A stretch of DNA of 64,000 bases from Podospora comata (taxonomy: Eukaryota; Ascomycota; Sordariomycetes; Sordariales; Podosporaceae), in assembly GCA_017354895.1 (NCBI GenBank), contig CP071496.1, positions 3,815,846-3,879,845 on the forward strand. The letters run 5' to 3'. Shown here piece after piece: positions 44,532 through 54,543 of this stretch (its first letter is position 1; each line of letters begins with the position of its first letter). A program made the translations under genes and the position numbers. Under the pieces are notes generated by a model, which was not told the origin of the DNA, did not search any database, and saw nothing but the letters and a program-made list of their open reading frames with translations.

Positions 44532-45750
44532 ATGCTTCGCCTCGCATTGTTGGCCGGTATTGGCCTAGCCAAGGGAGTATTGGGTGTCAATCTCATTGCC
44601 TCTCACTTCAGCGGCGGCATCTATACCCTTTCCCTGACCACCACAGGTACCAGCGGTACCATCTCGGTGACATCTCAAACCAACGGATGCGGAACTACTC
44701 CCGGATGGATTGAGTTGTACTCCGACACTCGAAAGCTTTATTGCTTTGACGAATCGTGGACGGGTCGCGGCCAACATGCAGAGTTCAACGTTCAGAACGA
44801 TGGACGGCTTTCCCTAGCCTCGTCTTTGCAGGTTTCAGGCAATTCCGTGCATGGGATTCTTTACGGCGGTCCCGATGGCAGGAGTTACATTGCCACGGCC
44901 GAATAGTACGTTTCCCGCTCAACTCCTCAAAACCACAATGACCTTTCCTTGACACACCCGCAGTTCTCCCTCAACCATTACCACCTATAAGCTTCCCCTC
45001 CAGGGCAGCCGGGTACAACAGACGGAAAAATTCACCCTTGCTCGTCGTGGGCCCCATCAAAGACAGGATGTCCCTCATCCTCATGAGGTTCATCTTGATC
45101 CTACCGGAAAGTTCATCCTTGTTCCTGACCTGGGTGCCGATTTGATCCGCGTGTTCCGCATTGACACCAACTCTGGCCGTCTCACCTCATGTGCTTCCCA
45201 CGCAACCGGTGCCGGTGACGGACCTCGTCACGTAAAGTTCTGGAAGTCGGAGAGCGGCAAGGAAAAGGTTTTCTCCCTCAACGAGCTTGGCAATTCCGTT
45301 TCTGCCTGGGATGTCAACTACACCAACGACTGCATCTCGCTCACCAGGACTCACAGCATCTCCACCTACGCCCCCGGCAAGAAAGGTGGCGCCAACACCA
45401 AAGCGGCCGAGATTCGTACTTTTGGAAACTTTTTGTACGCTTCCAACAGAGCTGATCAGACATTTGGCAACTCTCAGGATTCCATCGCCATTTACACCAT
45501 CGACCCCACCACTGGTGCCATTGCCTGGCTTGAGGCGGCCAACAGTTACTCGTACTATCCCCGTACATTTGCCTTCAACAAGAACGGCACCCTCGTCGCC
45601 ATTGGTGGTCAAACCTCGAGCAACGTGGCTATTGTGGCAAGAGACACTGCAACTGGTAAGCTTGGAAACTTGGTAGCCAACGTCCAAGTAGGCCAAAAAG
45701 GCCGGGCTGGTGAAGAGGATGGTTTGAGTGCTGTTGTCTGGGCCGAGTAA
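44532..45750 (+). CDS. Secreted lactonase-type seven-bladed beta-propeller
   Basis: Exons 44532-44905 and 44964-45750 (386 aa); the 58-bp intron (GTACGT...CGCAG) restores ATAEYSPST. Signal peptide at residues 1-18 (MLRLALLAGIGLAKGVLG). The mature protein is a 6-phosphogluconolactonase/carboxy-cis,cis-muconate-cyclase-like propeller (PF10282 type): ASHFSGGIYTL, RQDVPHPHEVHLDPTGKFILVPDLGADLIRVFRID, GDGPRHVKFW, FLYASNRADQTFGNSQDSIAIYTID, and YYPRTFAFNKNGTLVAIGGQ, which are the recurring family blocks. HPHE and GPRH belong to the proposed active site. Secretion makes a cytosolic pentose-phosphate role unlikely; extracellular lactone or cyclic-ether hydrolysis is plausible. ATG 44532 (ACCATGCTT) selected because it begins the signal peptide. 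Confidence 0.84.
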
Positions 45751-46491
45751 CATTGAAAGGGCTATAAAAATAAGCAGAGGCTGAGAAAATAAGCATTCCG
45801 GTATTCCCTCTCTGTCGCTCCGCTTCACATTTAAGATTGAACATACAGATCCTCGTAATGAAACGCCAGCTGCAATGAGCACAACGAGGTCGTATCCTCT
45901 TATTTCACAAAAGCTGGGCTTGCAGAATCCGCGACCAGATTCAGGATCAAGAGCTTGGTTTTGTTTTCTCTCAAATTACCAACCTGTTCCTTGAGAAGAG
46001 CTGCCAGAAGCAAAACCGAAGCATTTGCATTGCTACTGTCAAAGTATGTGAATCCCAAAAACGGTTCACACGCCTTCTATCCCACTGTTCTTAACCCAAA
46101 GACCGACAGATGATGCACGAAGGCATCAAGAGCTGAAAACTTGGAAGCAGTTAGAACCGATCGTGGCTGTTGCAAGCCAATGGTCATCTCGATGATTTAC
46201 ATTGACTCCCTGTTGCACCAGAACCTTGCAACTGTCCATAGGTCTTATCTAAGCCCAGATATATTACCTAGCTCTTGATGCTCAGCACCAACATGTCTAC
46301 CTACCGCCAAACGACAAGCCAGATCCAAAGCAACCACCCAAAATACATTCGTGTAAAAGCCAACTATTCAAACCAACCTCACCTGGAGGACATACAATCC
46401 AGATATACACCCACACTGTCACCGCAAAAATCCTCCCGTAATATCCTTCCGTCTTCAAACCTCCATTGTCAAATTGTGGTAAAGCCCACGT
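45751..46491. other. Intergenic with possible coding relics
   Basis: On the minus strand, at about 45895-46055, an open stretch ending in TAA reads LLLAALLKEQVGNLRENK..., and at about 46150-46250 another reads VLVQQGVNVNHRDDH, resembling an ankyrin repeat. They are in different frames with stops between, so at most they are remains of a decayed gene. Confidence 0.35.
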
Positions 46492-47733
46492 CTATTTCTT
46501 CCCAGATACCGTGGTCTTCTTCGCTGTCGTAACAGGGACGGAAGTCTTGGTCGCCGTAGCAGTCTTGGCCGCAACGGGGGTCGATGTTTTAGTCGCGGCG
46601 GGGGCTGAAGTCTTGGTTGCAGTAGAAGTCTTGACGGCAGCAGTGGTCTTGGCCGCTGTCGTCGCGGTCGACGTCTTGAGTCCCGTAGTATTAGCTGGAG
46701 CTGGGACCTTTTGATCTGGTTTGCTAGCTTGGGTGTTGAGGCTAGAAGTTGACTTGTCTGCCAAAGCCGGTCGTCCGGTTGCCGGTGTGGGTTTCGCGGT
46801 TGCTGTCACGGACTTCGAGGTCGGAACTTTAGTAGAAGCGTTGTTGACAGGTACTGAACCGGTAGTGTTTGAAGGGCTAGTCCTGCCACCTGTCGCACCC
46901 CCTCCGGTGCTAGGCCCGGGCCTCCCGGTACCGCTCTGACCAGTGGCCCCCGTTCCACTTCCACCGGCGGCGCCTGATCCTCCCGCTCCGCCAGCCGGGG
47001 GCGTTGGGAGCTGAAGGCCACCACCGCCTTGACCAGCGAGCCACTGTGGGTGCGGCTTTACCCAAGCCACATTCAATGTGTTGCAACATTTCTGGCAGTT
47101 CGGATCCTTGGGTCCTCGGCTGCACGGCTCTTGAATCCCAACGTAATTGTTGGGTCCCTTGCCTGGAATCCGGCCATAGACGAGCATCTTGACCGGAGAG
47201 TTTGCTGGTGACTTGGCATAGTAACGTCCACCACGAACGTGATGTGAGCGGGCCTCTTTCTCGAACCAGCTCTCAAAGACATACCAGACTCCATCTTCGG
47301 CATGGAGCTCACGGGGCCCATCTCTTGTCTGTTTCTTTCCATCCGCCGAGAGCACGACACGTGAAACAGCGTCCCACCAGGCTTGCGCTTTGTACCAGCC
47401 TTCGTCAGTCTTGAGATATTCGTTGAACCTGCCCCTCGGAATCGTGCACTGGAACACCATACCACCTCGTGCAAAGCCCATGTTGACGTAAAGGGTAGCT
47501 ACGAGAAGGGAGTTGGTCGTTGAGGTGTAGGCTCCCTTGTTCGCATAGTTTCTGTGCAGCCAGTCGAATGCCTCCTTTCCCCAGGCCTCAAGCTGTCTAT
47601 CTGTTGGCTCCTCGGGTCCGTCAAACTCCCAATGTCTGTACCAGACGGCACCTCCCACGTTATTGAGAGGGGGTGCTTGATCTTCCTGGCCCCAGATCTG
47701 GAGAGGAGTGTTAAGCGGAACGATGGCTGCCAT
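46492..47733 (-). CDS. Unrecognised protein with long Thr/Ala/Lys-rich tail
   Basis: Intronless, 413 aa. ATG 47733 follows directly on a second hydrophobic-free start, and no signal peptide is seen. The folded part (residues about 1-230) is Trp- and Tyr-rich. Features: a Tyr-Arg pair (GGAVWYRHWEF, Arg33), YTSTTNSLLVA (Ser71-Thr-Thr73), a WW pair near 119 and a FEKEA (Glu158-x-Glu160). The Arg / STT / ExE order recalls the active-site layout of ADP-ribosyltransferase folds, but spacing is unusual and I cannot claim it. A Cys cluster follows (CSRGPKDPNCQKCC). Then a Gly-rich spacer and a tail of about 150 residues of repeated KTSTATKTS-like, basic, mucin-like sequence. No family recognised; the resemblance is only a hypothesis. 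Confidence 0.55.
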   Translation of the reverse strand: MAAIVPLNTPLQIWGQEDQAPPLNNVGGAVWYRHWEFDGPEEPTDRQLEAWGKEAFDWLHRNYANKGAYTSTTNSLLVATLYVNMGFARGGMVFQCTIPRGRFNEYLKTDEGWYKAQAWWDAVSRVVLSADGKKQTRDGPRELHAEDGVWYVFESWFEKEARSHHVRGGRYYAKSPANSPVKMLVYGRIPGKGPNNYVGIQEPCSRGPKDPNCQKCCNTLNVAWVKPHPQWLAGQGGGGLQLPTPPAGGAGGSGAAGGSGTGATGQSGTGRPGPSTGGGATGGRTSPSNTTGSVPVNNASTKVPTSKSVTATAKPTPATGRPALADKSTSSLNTQASKPDQKVPAPANTTGLKTSTATTAAKTTAAVKTSTATKTSAPAATKTSTPVAAKTATATKTSVPVTTAKKTTVSGKK

Positions 47734-48925
47734 GGTGGGGGATATGTCCCGAGTATACTAAAGTGTTCGGCGAGGATATTGGTCCAAAAAGGGGGATAAT
47801 AATGTAGGTGACTCGACCAGCGAGAATGAACTAGAGAAAGTATCAAGGCAGTGATGGTTGTCGTGATATGGTTCCAAACGTCTTACGGACATGAAGAATA
47901 GTGCTATTATATACATCGACCTGTCTTCCACTGGTAGTCCACAGAACTCAAGAATAGCATAACACTATCATCTCCACACGCCTACTCTGCATCAGGCCCA
48001 GCATGTTGGAAGACGGGCCATCTTTCAGACCCGGTCATTGTGTTTGAGTACCTCTATTGAAATTGTTGCAAGACATCACAATGCTATGCTGCGGCGCTGA
48101 AATCGAAAATAATACCTGGCCATACACTCAAAACGAAAGTGACAATTCTTCAGTTGCAATATCTGATGTGTCCATACCGAGATATCTCGCATCTCACAAA
48201 CAGCGACCACGGCGGATAGTATCGGTATGTACTGTAATGGTGAATGACGTCCGACGGTTTCTATCGAGAATAATGTCCCAGGAGAGAGTTCAAGTTTTCG
48301 CCTGCTGTCTTCTGTTTCCCTGGCTGGCTTACTGGTCTGGTCGTTGAAGCTCATGGTCTCACAATACCTTACGCCGCAACGACCTGACACATAGGCCACC
48401 ATAGTTGGCTGGCTAGATTCTCTTTTAGTCAGGCTGAGGTGGTCAGCTGCCCACTGGCGTGCATGGTTGGCTGTTTCTCTTGACTGTACAGCGACTAAGC
48501 GAAGTTCAGCACTGCCAAACACTCTCTTCATCTTGCGCCTCGCTATGCGCACTCATCATGGACTTGGAGAACGTATGTGCTTTCCATTAAAGTAAGGTAC
48601 CGATGTTCGAATTGCTCAGTATCCCTTTCCTTTTGACCCAACGGATTGGAGGCGGCACAGTGCGAAGGGGCGGGCAGTTTAGCGGCGGCCCCCAACGGTC
48701 ACATGCATGTGGCACAAGCCGGACTCGGTAGCCAATAGCATAGCGTCTTCAGATCTTAATGGACTGCGACGCGTTGTTGTCGCCAATTGAGAGACCAACG
48801 CGTTTCACCATCGCCACGTCTGTCAGCGGCCACCGGTGTCTCAATGCTTGGATTCAGCTATTTTCACCTTCGACCTCTCTACAACCGCCAACTCGTCGAC
48901 CTGTCGAAAGCTCACCACCCTAACT
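47734..48925. other. Intergenic
   Basis: About 1.2 kb divergent region. An open frame at 48076-48552 on the minus strand begins with GTG and shows no conserved feature. No RNA or repeat recognised. Confidence 0.45.
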
Positions 48926-50896
48926 ATGCCGCTACCTCCAATCCTGCGCCTCTCGCCTGACACCCGCCGCAGAGTTTACCTCTACTTGGGCCTTGCACCA
49001 TGGAAGCCGGCCGAGAGATACATTTTCAATCTACATAGAGGCAACCTGTTGATGGATGAATCCGATGACAGCACCAATCCTGTTCAGTTCCACGGACTTC
49101 TCCTCTCCTGTCGTGTCATCTACCAAGAAACAGCCGTCCTGCTGTACTCAGCCAACAGTTTTGTCGCCTACTTGGAGGATGACTGTGACCGTCTGCTGGC
49201 CCTGACAACAACTGCAATCTCTTCACTCACTCATCTCAAGATTGTTGTCAACCAAAATTCCTGCCACCAGCAATGCACCCAGTGCATCAACTCCCGGGTT
49301 GAGGATTCTAGTCTCTATTGCTACCACCAACCGACCCCCGAACCTTGCGATGAGGATACTTCACAGGCAGCAGACCAACCACCGAATGGGCGCCTTTTGA
49401 CCAGCTCGGATACAACAACCGAAAGCCTGTTTGAGAATTGGCGTTCAGCTATTGAGCATCTTTCTGCGAGTCTTGTGCCCGGTCGCCTCACATTATCCGT
49501 GGTTTGCGATGTCGCGCACGACGACATCAAGGCTGGCAAGCTTGTTGTCGCCCCGATGGCTTTGCTGCCACGACTTGATGACTGCCACATTAGGCTTAGT
49601 TGGAGGGCCAATGCAAAGCTTCAACAGCTTGCTCGCGACGCTGTTGAGCAGGCACGCTGCATTGCATTGCCAAAGTCCACTGCCCCTTCTTCTTCCTCGC
49701 CTCTTCTGCGTCTTCCACGTGAGCTGCGGTTGCGTATACTCGCATACACAGATCTTGTGACCCCAATTAGGGAGGTATCATGGGATGGGGAAACTTACAA
49801 AGCTGATGGGTCTTCAAATTATCATTCGTGGCATCGCGCGGGCTTTGACAATGAGACACTCGCTAGATGCCGAAGCGACCATCATTATGGGTGTCAATTC
49901 AGAAGCTGCTGGTCTCGAGGCTCAGCTGACCGCTACATTGGTTGTTTCTGTTCGGTTCGACACGCCGCCGTCTCATCAACATGCCGTTGTTGGTCACCAC
50001 CGACGCCGCTCTTTCTTGTTTGTCGCAGTCTGTGTTACGAGGCTCAGCATGTTTTCTTTTCCTCGAATCGTTTCATAGTTCACGATCATGTCTACACTGA
50101 TACCAACTCGGGAACTCGGATGCAATCTACATGGGGGTTGAGCACATATCCCCATGCCCGCCTCACAGCCAGCAAGTTCCTTCGAGACAAGGTTCCCGAT
50201 AACTCTCTTGGATCGATCCGCTTTCTTGAGCTCACTTTCCCGGCTTACAGCCACGAGGCGTGGCCTGATCCGGATGGGCCGGCAATTAAAGAATGGATCG
50301 AGACCATCAAACATGTCAACGACAAACTCAACAAACCTGGCCTTACACTTCGTATCATCATGGCAGATACTGCACACAGCGCACAAGAGACACAACGCAC
50401 CATGACGGATGAGAACGGAGAGGTGGTCAAGCGTGCGTACACGAGTCTCATCGATCCGCTAAGATGTTTGGGCCAGGACTGCACAGGCGAGCCCTTGCAC
50501 AGATTTTACGCCCATCTGCCAGACCCATTGGCGTGGACTGAAGCGAATGAAGCGTTGCTTGCTGAAGATCCATGTAAATACTTTCATGGGATCAACTTGA
50601 AAGAGCAAAAGCTACGTGAGGAGGCAGAGCGGTTAGTCTTGGGCGATGAGCGCTATGAGAAGCAGTGGGGCTGCGCCGGTGTAGACGTTAGGCACACTGG
50701 AGGAGGAGAGGGAAAGGATGACCATGATGACGATGGCAGAAGCGACAAAGATAACGACTACACGATTAACGAGGCATCTGGTACGTTGTTGACCAAGACG
50801 TTGGAGGAATGGGAGGAGGATGAAAGAGAGCTAAAGGAGCCAAAGGGAAGCTACTGGTTATTCTTTCACCATCTTCTTCGATCAGGTTCTTTATAG
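48926..50896 (+). CDS. Protein with two F-box-like (DUF7730-type) segments
   Basis: Intronless, 656 aa from ATG 48926 (AACTATGCCG); the frame continues upstream without ATG. Two F-box-like starts are visible, each followed by a typical 'CRxxYxE' block: LRLSPDTRRRVYLYLG with LLLSCRVIYQETAVLLYSANSFVAY in the N-terminal half, and LRLPRELRLRILAY with FLVCRSLCYEAQHVFFSSNRFIVH in the middle. That pattern marks fungal DUF7730/2EXR-type proteins, an expanded family of unknown role. A His/Cys-rich insert lies between (CHQQCTQC and a Cys-rich CFCSVRHAAVSSTCRC). The C-terminus is acidic, with a Trp-containing end. The C-terminal end at 50896 is the last gene before the subtelomeric satellite. Confidence 0.72.
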   Translation: MPLPPILRLSPDTRRRVYLYLGLAPWKPAERYIFNLHRGNLLMDESDDSTNPVQFHGLLLSCRVIYQETAVLLYSANSFVAYLEDDCDRLLALTTTAISSLTHLKIVVNQNSCHQQCTQCINSRVEDSSLYCYHQPTPEPCDEDTSQAADQPPNGRLLTSSDTTTESLFENWRSAIEHLSASLVPGRLTLSVVCDVAHDDIKAGKLVVAPMALLPRLDDCHIRLSWRANAKLQQLARDAVEQARCIALPKSTAPSSSSPLLRLPRELRLRILAYTDLVTPIREVSWDGETYKADGSSNYHSWHRAGFDNETLARCRSDHHYGCQFRSCWSRGSADRYIGCFCSVRHAAVSSTCRCWSPPTPLFLVCRSLCYEAQHVFFSSNRFIVHDHVYTDTNSGTRMQSTWGLSTYPHARLTASKFLRDKVPDNSLGSIRFLELTFPAYSHEAWPDPDGPAIKEWIETIKHVNDKLNKPGLTLRIIMADTAHSAQETQRTMTDENGEVVKRAYTSLIDPLRCLGQDCTGEPLHRFYAHLPDPLAWTEANEALLAEDPCKYFHGINLKEQKLREEAERLVLGDERYEKQWGCAGVDVRHTGGGEGKDDHDDDGRSDKDNDYTINEASGTLLTKTLEEWEEDERELKEPKGSYWLFFHHLLRSGSL

Positions 50897-51033
50897 GAAG
50901 CCAATAAACAAAAGGGCCTGAACTGAAAATCTGCAACAGAGGATAGCGATAGGATTTGGAAAATGGACTACAAAGGTATCATAGATTTCCAGAATGGAAT
51001 AGAAGTACAATTACTTTTGGCAGGTCCTAGTTC
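50897..51033. other. Gene-satellite junction
   Basis: Short spacer between the last intact gene and the satellite headers. Confidence 0.5.
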
Positions 51034-51207
51034 TATCAGTTATTCTCCGATGGATTGTAGTACAATCCGTTGAAAAGCGCACAAACAAAAACGCCCCTAT
51101 CAGTTATTCTCCGATGGATTGTAGTACAATCCGTTGAAAAGCGCACCAAAAAAAAGGCCCCACTTTGGAAATAGGGGGTAGGATCCGTTGAAGAATTCAG
51201 TTGTACG
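51034..51207 (+). repeat. Block header of the satellite, one partial and one full copy
   Basis: A partial copy (51034-51097) is followed by a full one (51098-51207) of a sequence that begins TATCAGTTATTCTCCGATGG, contains the near-perfect palindrome GGATTGTA-G-TACAATCC, an A run and AGGCCCCAC, and ends at the first 214-bp monomer. The same header occurs at 53236-53345 and 54434-54543. Confidence 0.85.
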
Positions 51208-52091
51208 ATCCGATAGGATTTTTCCCGTTAAAATTAAAATTAAAGATATCTTTAGAATCGCCTGAATGAGCTGCACAGAATGGTCTAGAGTGCATTGTTG
51301 TACGAGTGGTGTGGAAGTACAAATATAAAATGTGAAGTTAGGTATAAAGTTAGCTGTAAGTATGTTACTAATGTATATAGAGAGTAAAGTAAGGTTGCGT
51401 AATACAATAGTAAAGAGTATAATCCGATAGGATTTTTCCTATTAAAATTAAAAATAAAGATATCTTTAGAATCGCCTGAATGACTTATATAGAATGGTTT
51501 AGAGTGTATTATCGTACGAGTGGTGTGGAAGTGCAAATATAAAATATAAAGTTAGGTGTAAAGTCGGGTATAAGTATATTACTAATGTACGTAGAGAGTA
51601 AAGTAAGGTTACGTAATGTAGTAGTAAAGTATATAATCCGATAGGATTTTTCCTATTAAAATTAAAAATAAAGATATCTTTAGAATCGCTTAAATAAGCT
51701 ATATAGAATGGTCTAAAGTGCATTATCGTACGAGTAGTATAGAAGTATAAATATAAAATATAAAGTTAGGTATAAAGTTAGGTATAAGTATATTAATAAT
51801 ATACGTAGAGAGTAAAGTAAGGTTACGTTATGTAATAGTAAAGTATATAATTTAATAAGATTTTTCCTATTAAAATTAAAAATAAAGATATTTTTAAAAT
51901 TACTTAAAGAAGTTACATAGAATGGTTTAAAGTACATTATCGTACGAGTAGTATAGTAGTGTAAATATAAAATATAAAGTTAGGTATTAAGTTAGGTATA
52001 AGTATATTAATAATATACGTAGAGAGTAAAGTAAAGTTGCATTATATAATAGTAAAGTGTATAATCCGATAGGATTTTTCCTGTTAAAAAT

Positions 52092-52705
52092 TGTTAGCTG
52101 GTATGCCCTGATAGGCCTGTAATATAGTACCTATACAGGGTTGCTGTAGGATACAGCAGTGCGCAAGCGGAAGCGGGAGGATACGACGGCAGTGCCGAAG
52201 GAAGGGTAAGGCACTGTAGTACAGTGGAGTATAAGGAATAGGAATTGCCTTTATTACTCTAATTGCCCTTTTTTGCCCTTAAGGAGAGAAAGGAAAACTA
52301 TTCTACAGGAGAGGAGAGAGGTCTATATATAGGCCTTCGTAGGCCTACTGTGGGTCCTGTAGGCCCTGAAGGCCCTATACCACTTAGGGTGGTTAGTGGG
52401 CCTTAGTGGGTCTAGTAGAACCTTATGGAAATCCATCGAACCTTCAGTGGCAGGTGTGCCCTGTAGATCACACTATTATAGCAGCTTATTGCGTAAGCTC
52501 GTAGCCACTTTGGAAGGTTCTAGCATCCTTTGACTAAGCCTCAGGCCACAGTAGCCCTGTAAGCCTAGGCAAAGGTCCCTTGTAAAGAACATTCTAGAGG
52601 GAGCCAAGCCGGGAAATTCCGTTACTGCTTATAGCAGTACTGCCCACTGTAATATCAATCTGTAGGGCAGTAAATAGAGCACTTAGTAGTACCCACATGT
52701 TAACA
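52092..52705 (+). mobile_element. Solo LTR (614 bp) inserted in a satellite monomer
   Basis: Begins TGTTAGCTGG and ends ATGTTAACA, and is flanked by AAAAT at 52087-52091 and 52706-52710. Removing the element and one AAAAT restores a normal 212-214-bp monomer (starting 52064). GC-richer than the satellite and rich in GGCCT/AGGCC, so it is younger than most RIP mutation here. Confidence 0.9.
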
Positions 52706-52894
52706 AAAATAAACATAAAGATATCTTTAAAATTACTTAAAGAAGTTACATAGAATGGTTTAGAGTGCATTATCGTACGAGTAGTATAGTAGTGTAAATA
52801 TAAAATATAAAGTTAGGTATAAAGTTAGATATAAGTATATTAATAATGTATGTAGAAAGTAAAGTGAGGTTACGTAATGCAATAGTAAAGTGTA

Positions 52895-53235
52895 TGTTGG
52901 CTAGTATGCCCTAATAGGCCTATAATATAGTACCTATACAGGGTTGCTGTAAAATACAGCAGTGCGCAAGCGGAAGCGGGAGGATACAACGGCAGTGCCG
53001 AAGGAAGGGGAAGGCACTGTAATACAGTGGAGTATAAGAAATAGGAATTGCCTTTATTACTCTTATTATCCTTAATGCCCTTTGATGCCCTTAAGGAGAG
53101 AAAGGAAAACTATTCTACAGGAGAGGAGAGAGGTCTATATATAGGCCTTTGTAGGCCTACTGTGGGTCCTGTGGGCCCTGAAGGCCCCTATACTACTCAG
53201 GGTAATTAGTGGGCCTTGGTAGGTCTAGTAGAACC
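52895..53235 (+). mobile_element. Truncated copy of the same LTR
   Basis: Starts TGTTGGCTAG, closely parallel to the start of the LTR at 52092, and runs to a truncation at about 53235, where the block header begins. Its 3' half is missing. The copy has some C-to-T differences from the full LTR. Confidence 0.8.
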
Positions 53236-53345
53236 TATCAGTTATTCTCCGATGGATTGTAGTACAATCCGTTGAAAAGCGCACCAAAAAAAAGGCCCCA
53301 CTTTAGAAACAGGGGGTAGGATCCGTTAAAGAATTCAGTTGTACG
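53236..53345 (+). repeat. Block header 2
   Basis: Full-length copy of the header, directly joined to the truncated LTR on its left and to the second satellite block on its right. Confidence 0.85.
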
Positions 53346-54433
53346 ATCCGATAGGATTTTTCCCGTTAAAATTGAAATTAAAGATATCTTTAGAATCGCC
53401 TAAATGAGCTGCACAGAATAGTCTAGAGTACATTGTCGTACGAGTAGTATGGAAGTGTAAATATAAGATATAAAGTTAGGTATAAAGTTAGGTGTAAATA
53501 TATTAATAATATACGTGGAGAGTAAAGTAAGGTTACGTTATATAATAGTAAAGAGTATAATCCGATAGGGTTTTTCCTATTAAAATTAAAAATAAAGATA
53601 TCTTTAGAATCGCCTGAATAAGCTGTATAGAATAGTCGAAAGTGTATTATCGTACGAGTAGTATGGAAGTGTAAATATAAGATATAAAGTTAGGTATAAA
53701 GTTGGGTGTAAGTATATTAATAATGCACGTAGAGAGTAAAGTAAGGTTACGTAATGCAATAGTAAAGAGTATAATCCGATAGGATTTCTCCTATTAAAAT
53801 TAAAAATAAAGATATCTTTAGAATCGCCTAAATAAGCTATACAGAATAGTCTTAAGTATATTATCGTACGAGTGGTGTGGTAATATAAATATAAGATGTG
53901 AAGTTAGGTATAAAGTTAGGTGTAAGTATATTGATAATACACGTGGAGAGTAAAGTAAGGTTACGTTATATAATAGTAAAGAGTATAATCCGATAGGGTT
54001 TTTTCTATTCAAATTAAAAATAAAGATATTTTTAAAATTACCCGAAGAAGCTATATAGAATAGTATAAAGTATATTATTATACGAGTAGTATAGAAGTGT
54101 AAATATAAGATGTAAAGTTAGGTATTAAGTTAGGTATAAGTATATTAATAATATACGTAAAGAGTAAAGTAAGGTTACGTTATGTAATAATAAAGAGTAT
54201 GATCCGATAGGATTTTTTCTATTAAAATTAAAAATAAAAATATCTTTAAAATTACTTAAAGAAGCTGTATAAAATAGTATAGAGTGTATTGTTATACGAG
54301 TAGTGTAGAAGTATAAATATAAGATATGAAGTTAGGTATTAAGTTAGGTATAAGTATATTAATAATATACGTAGAGAGTAAAGTAAGGTTACGTTATATA
54401 ATAGTAAAGAGTATAATCCGATAGGATTTTTCC

Positions 54434-54543
54434 TATCAGTTATTCTCCGATGGATTGTAGTACAATCCGTTGAAAAGCGCACCAAAAAAAAGGCCCCACT
54501 TTAGAAACAGGGGGTAGGATCCGTTGAAGAATTCAGTTGTACG
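54434..54543 (+). repeat. Block header 3
   Basis: Full-length copy of the header; it interrupts the monomer that started at 54416 after 18 bases, then opens the third block. Confidence 0.85.

Noticed and set aside
48076-48552. 158-codon minus-strand frame
   Set aside because: Starts at GTG, has no recognisable domain, and composition is like the surrounding noncoding DNA.
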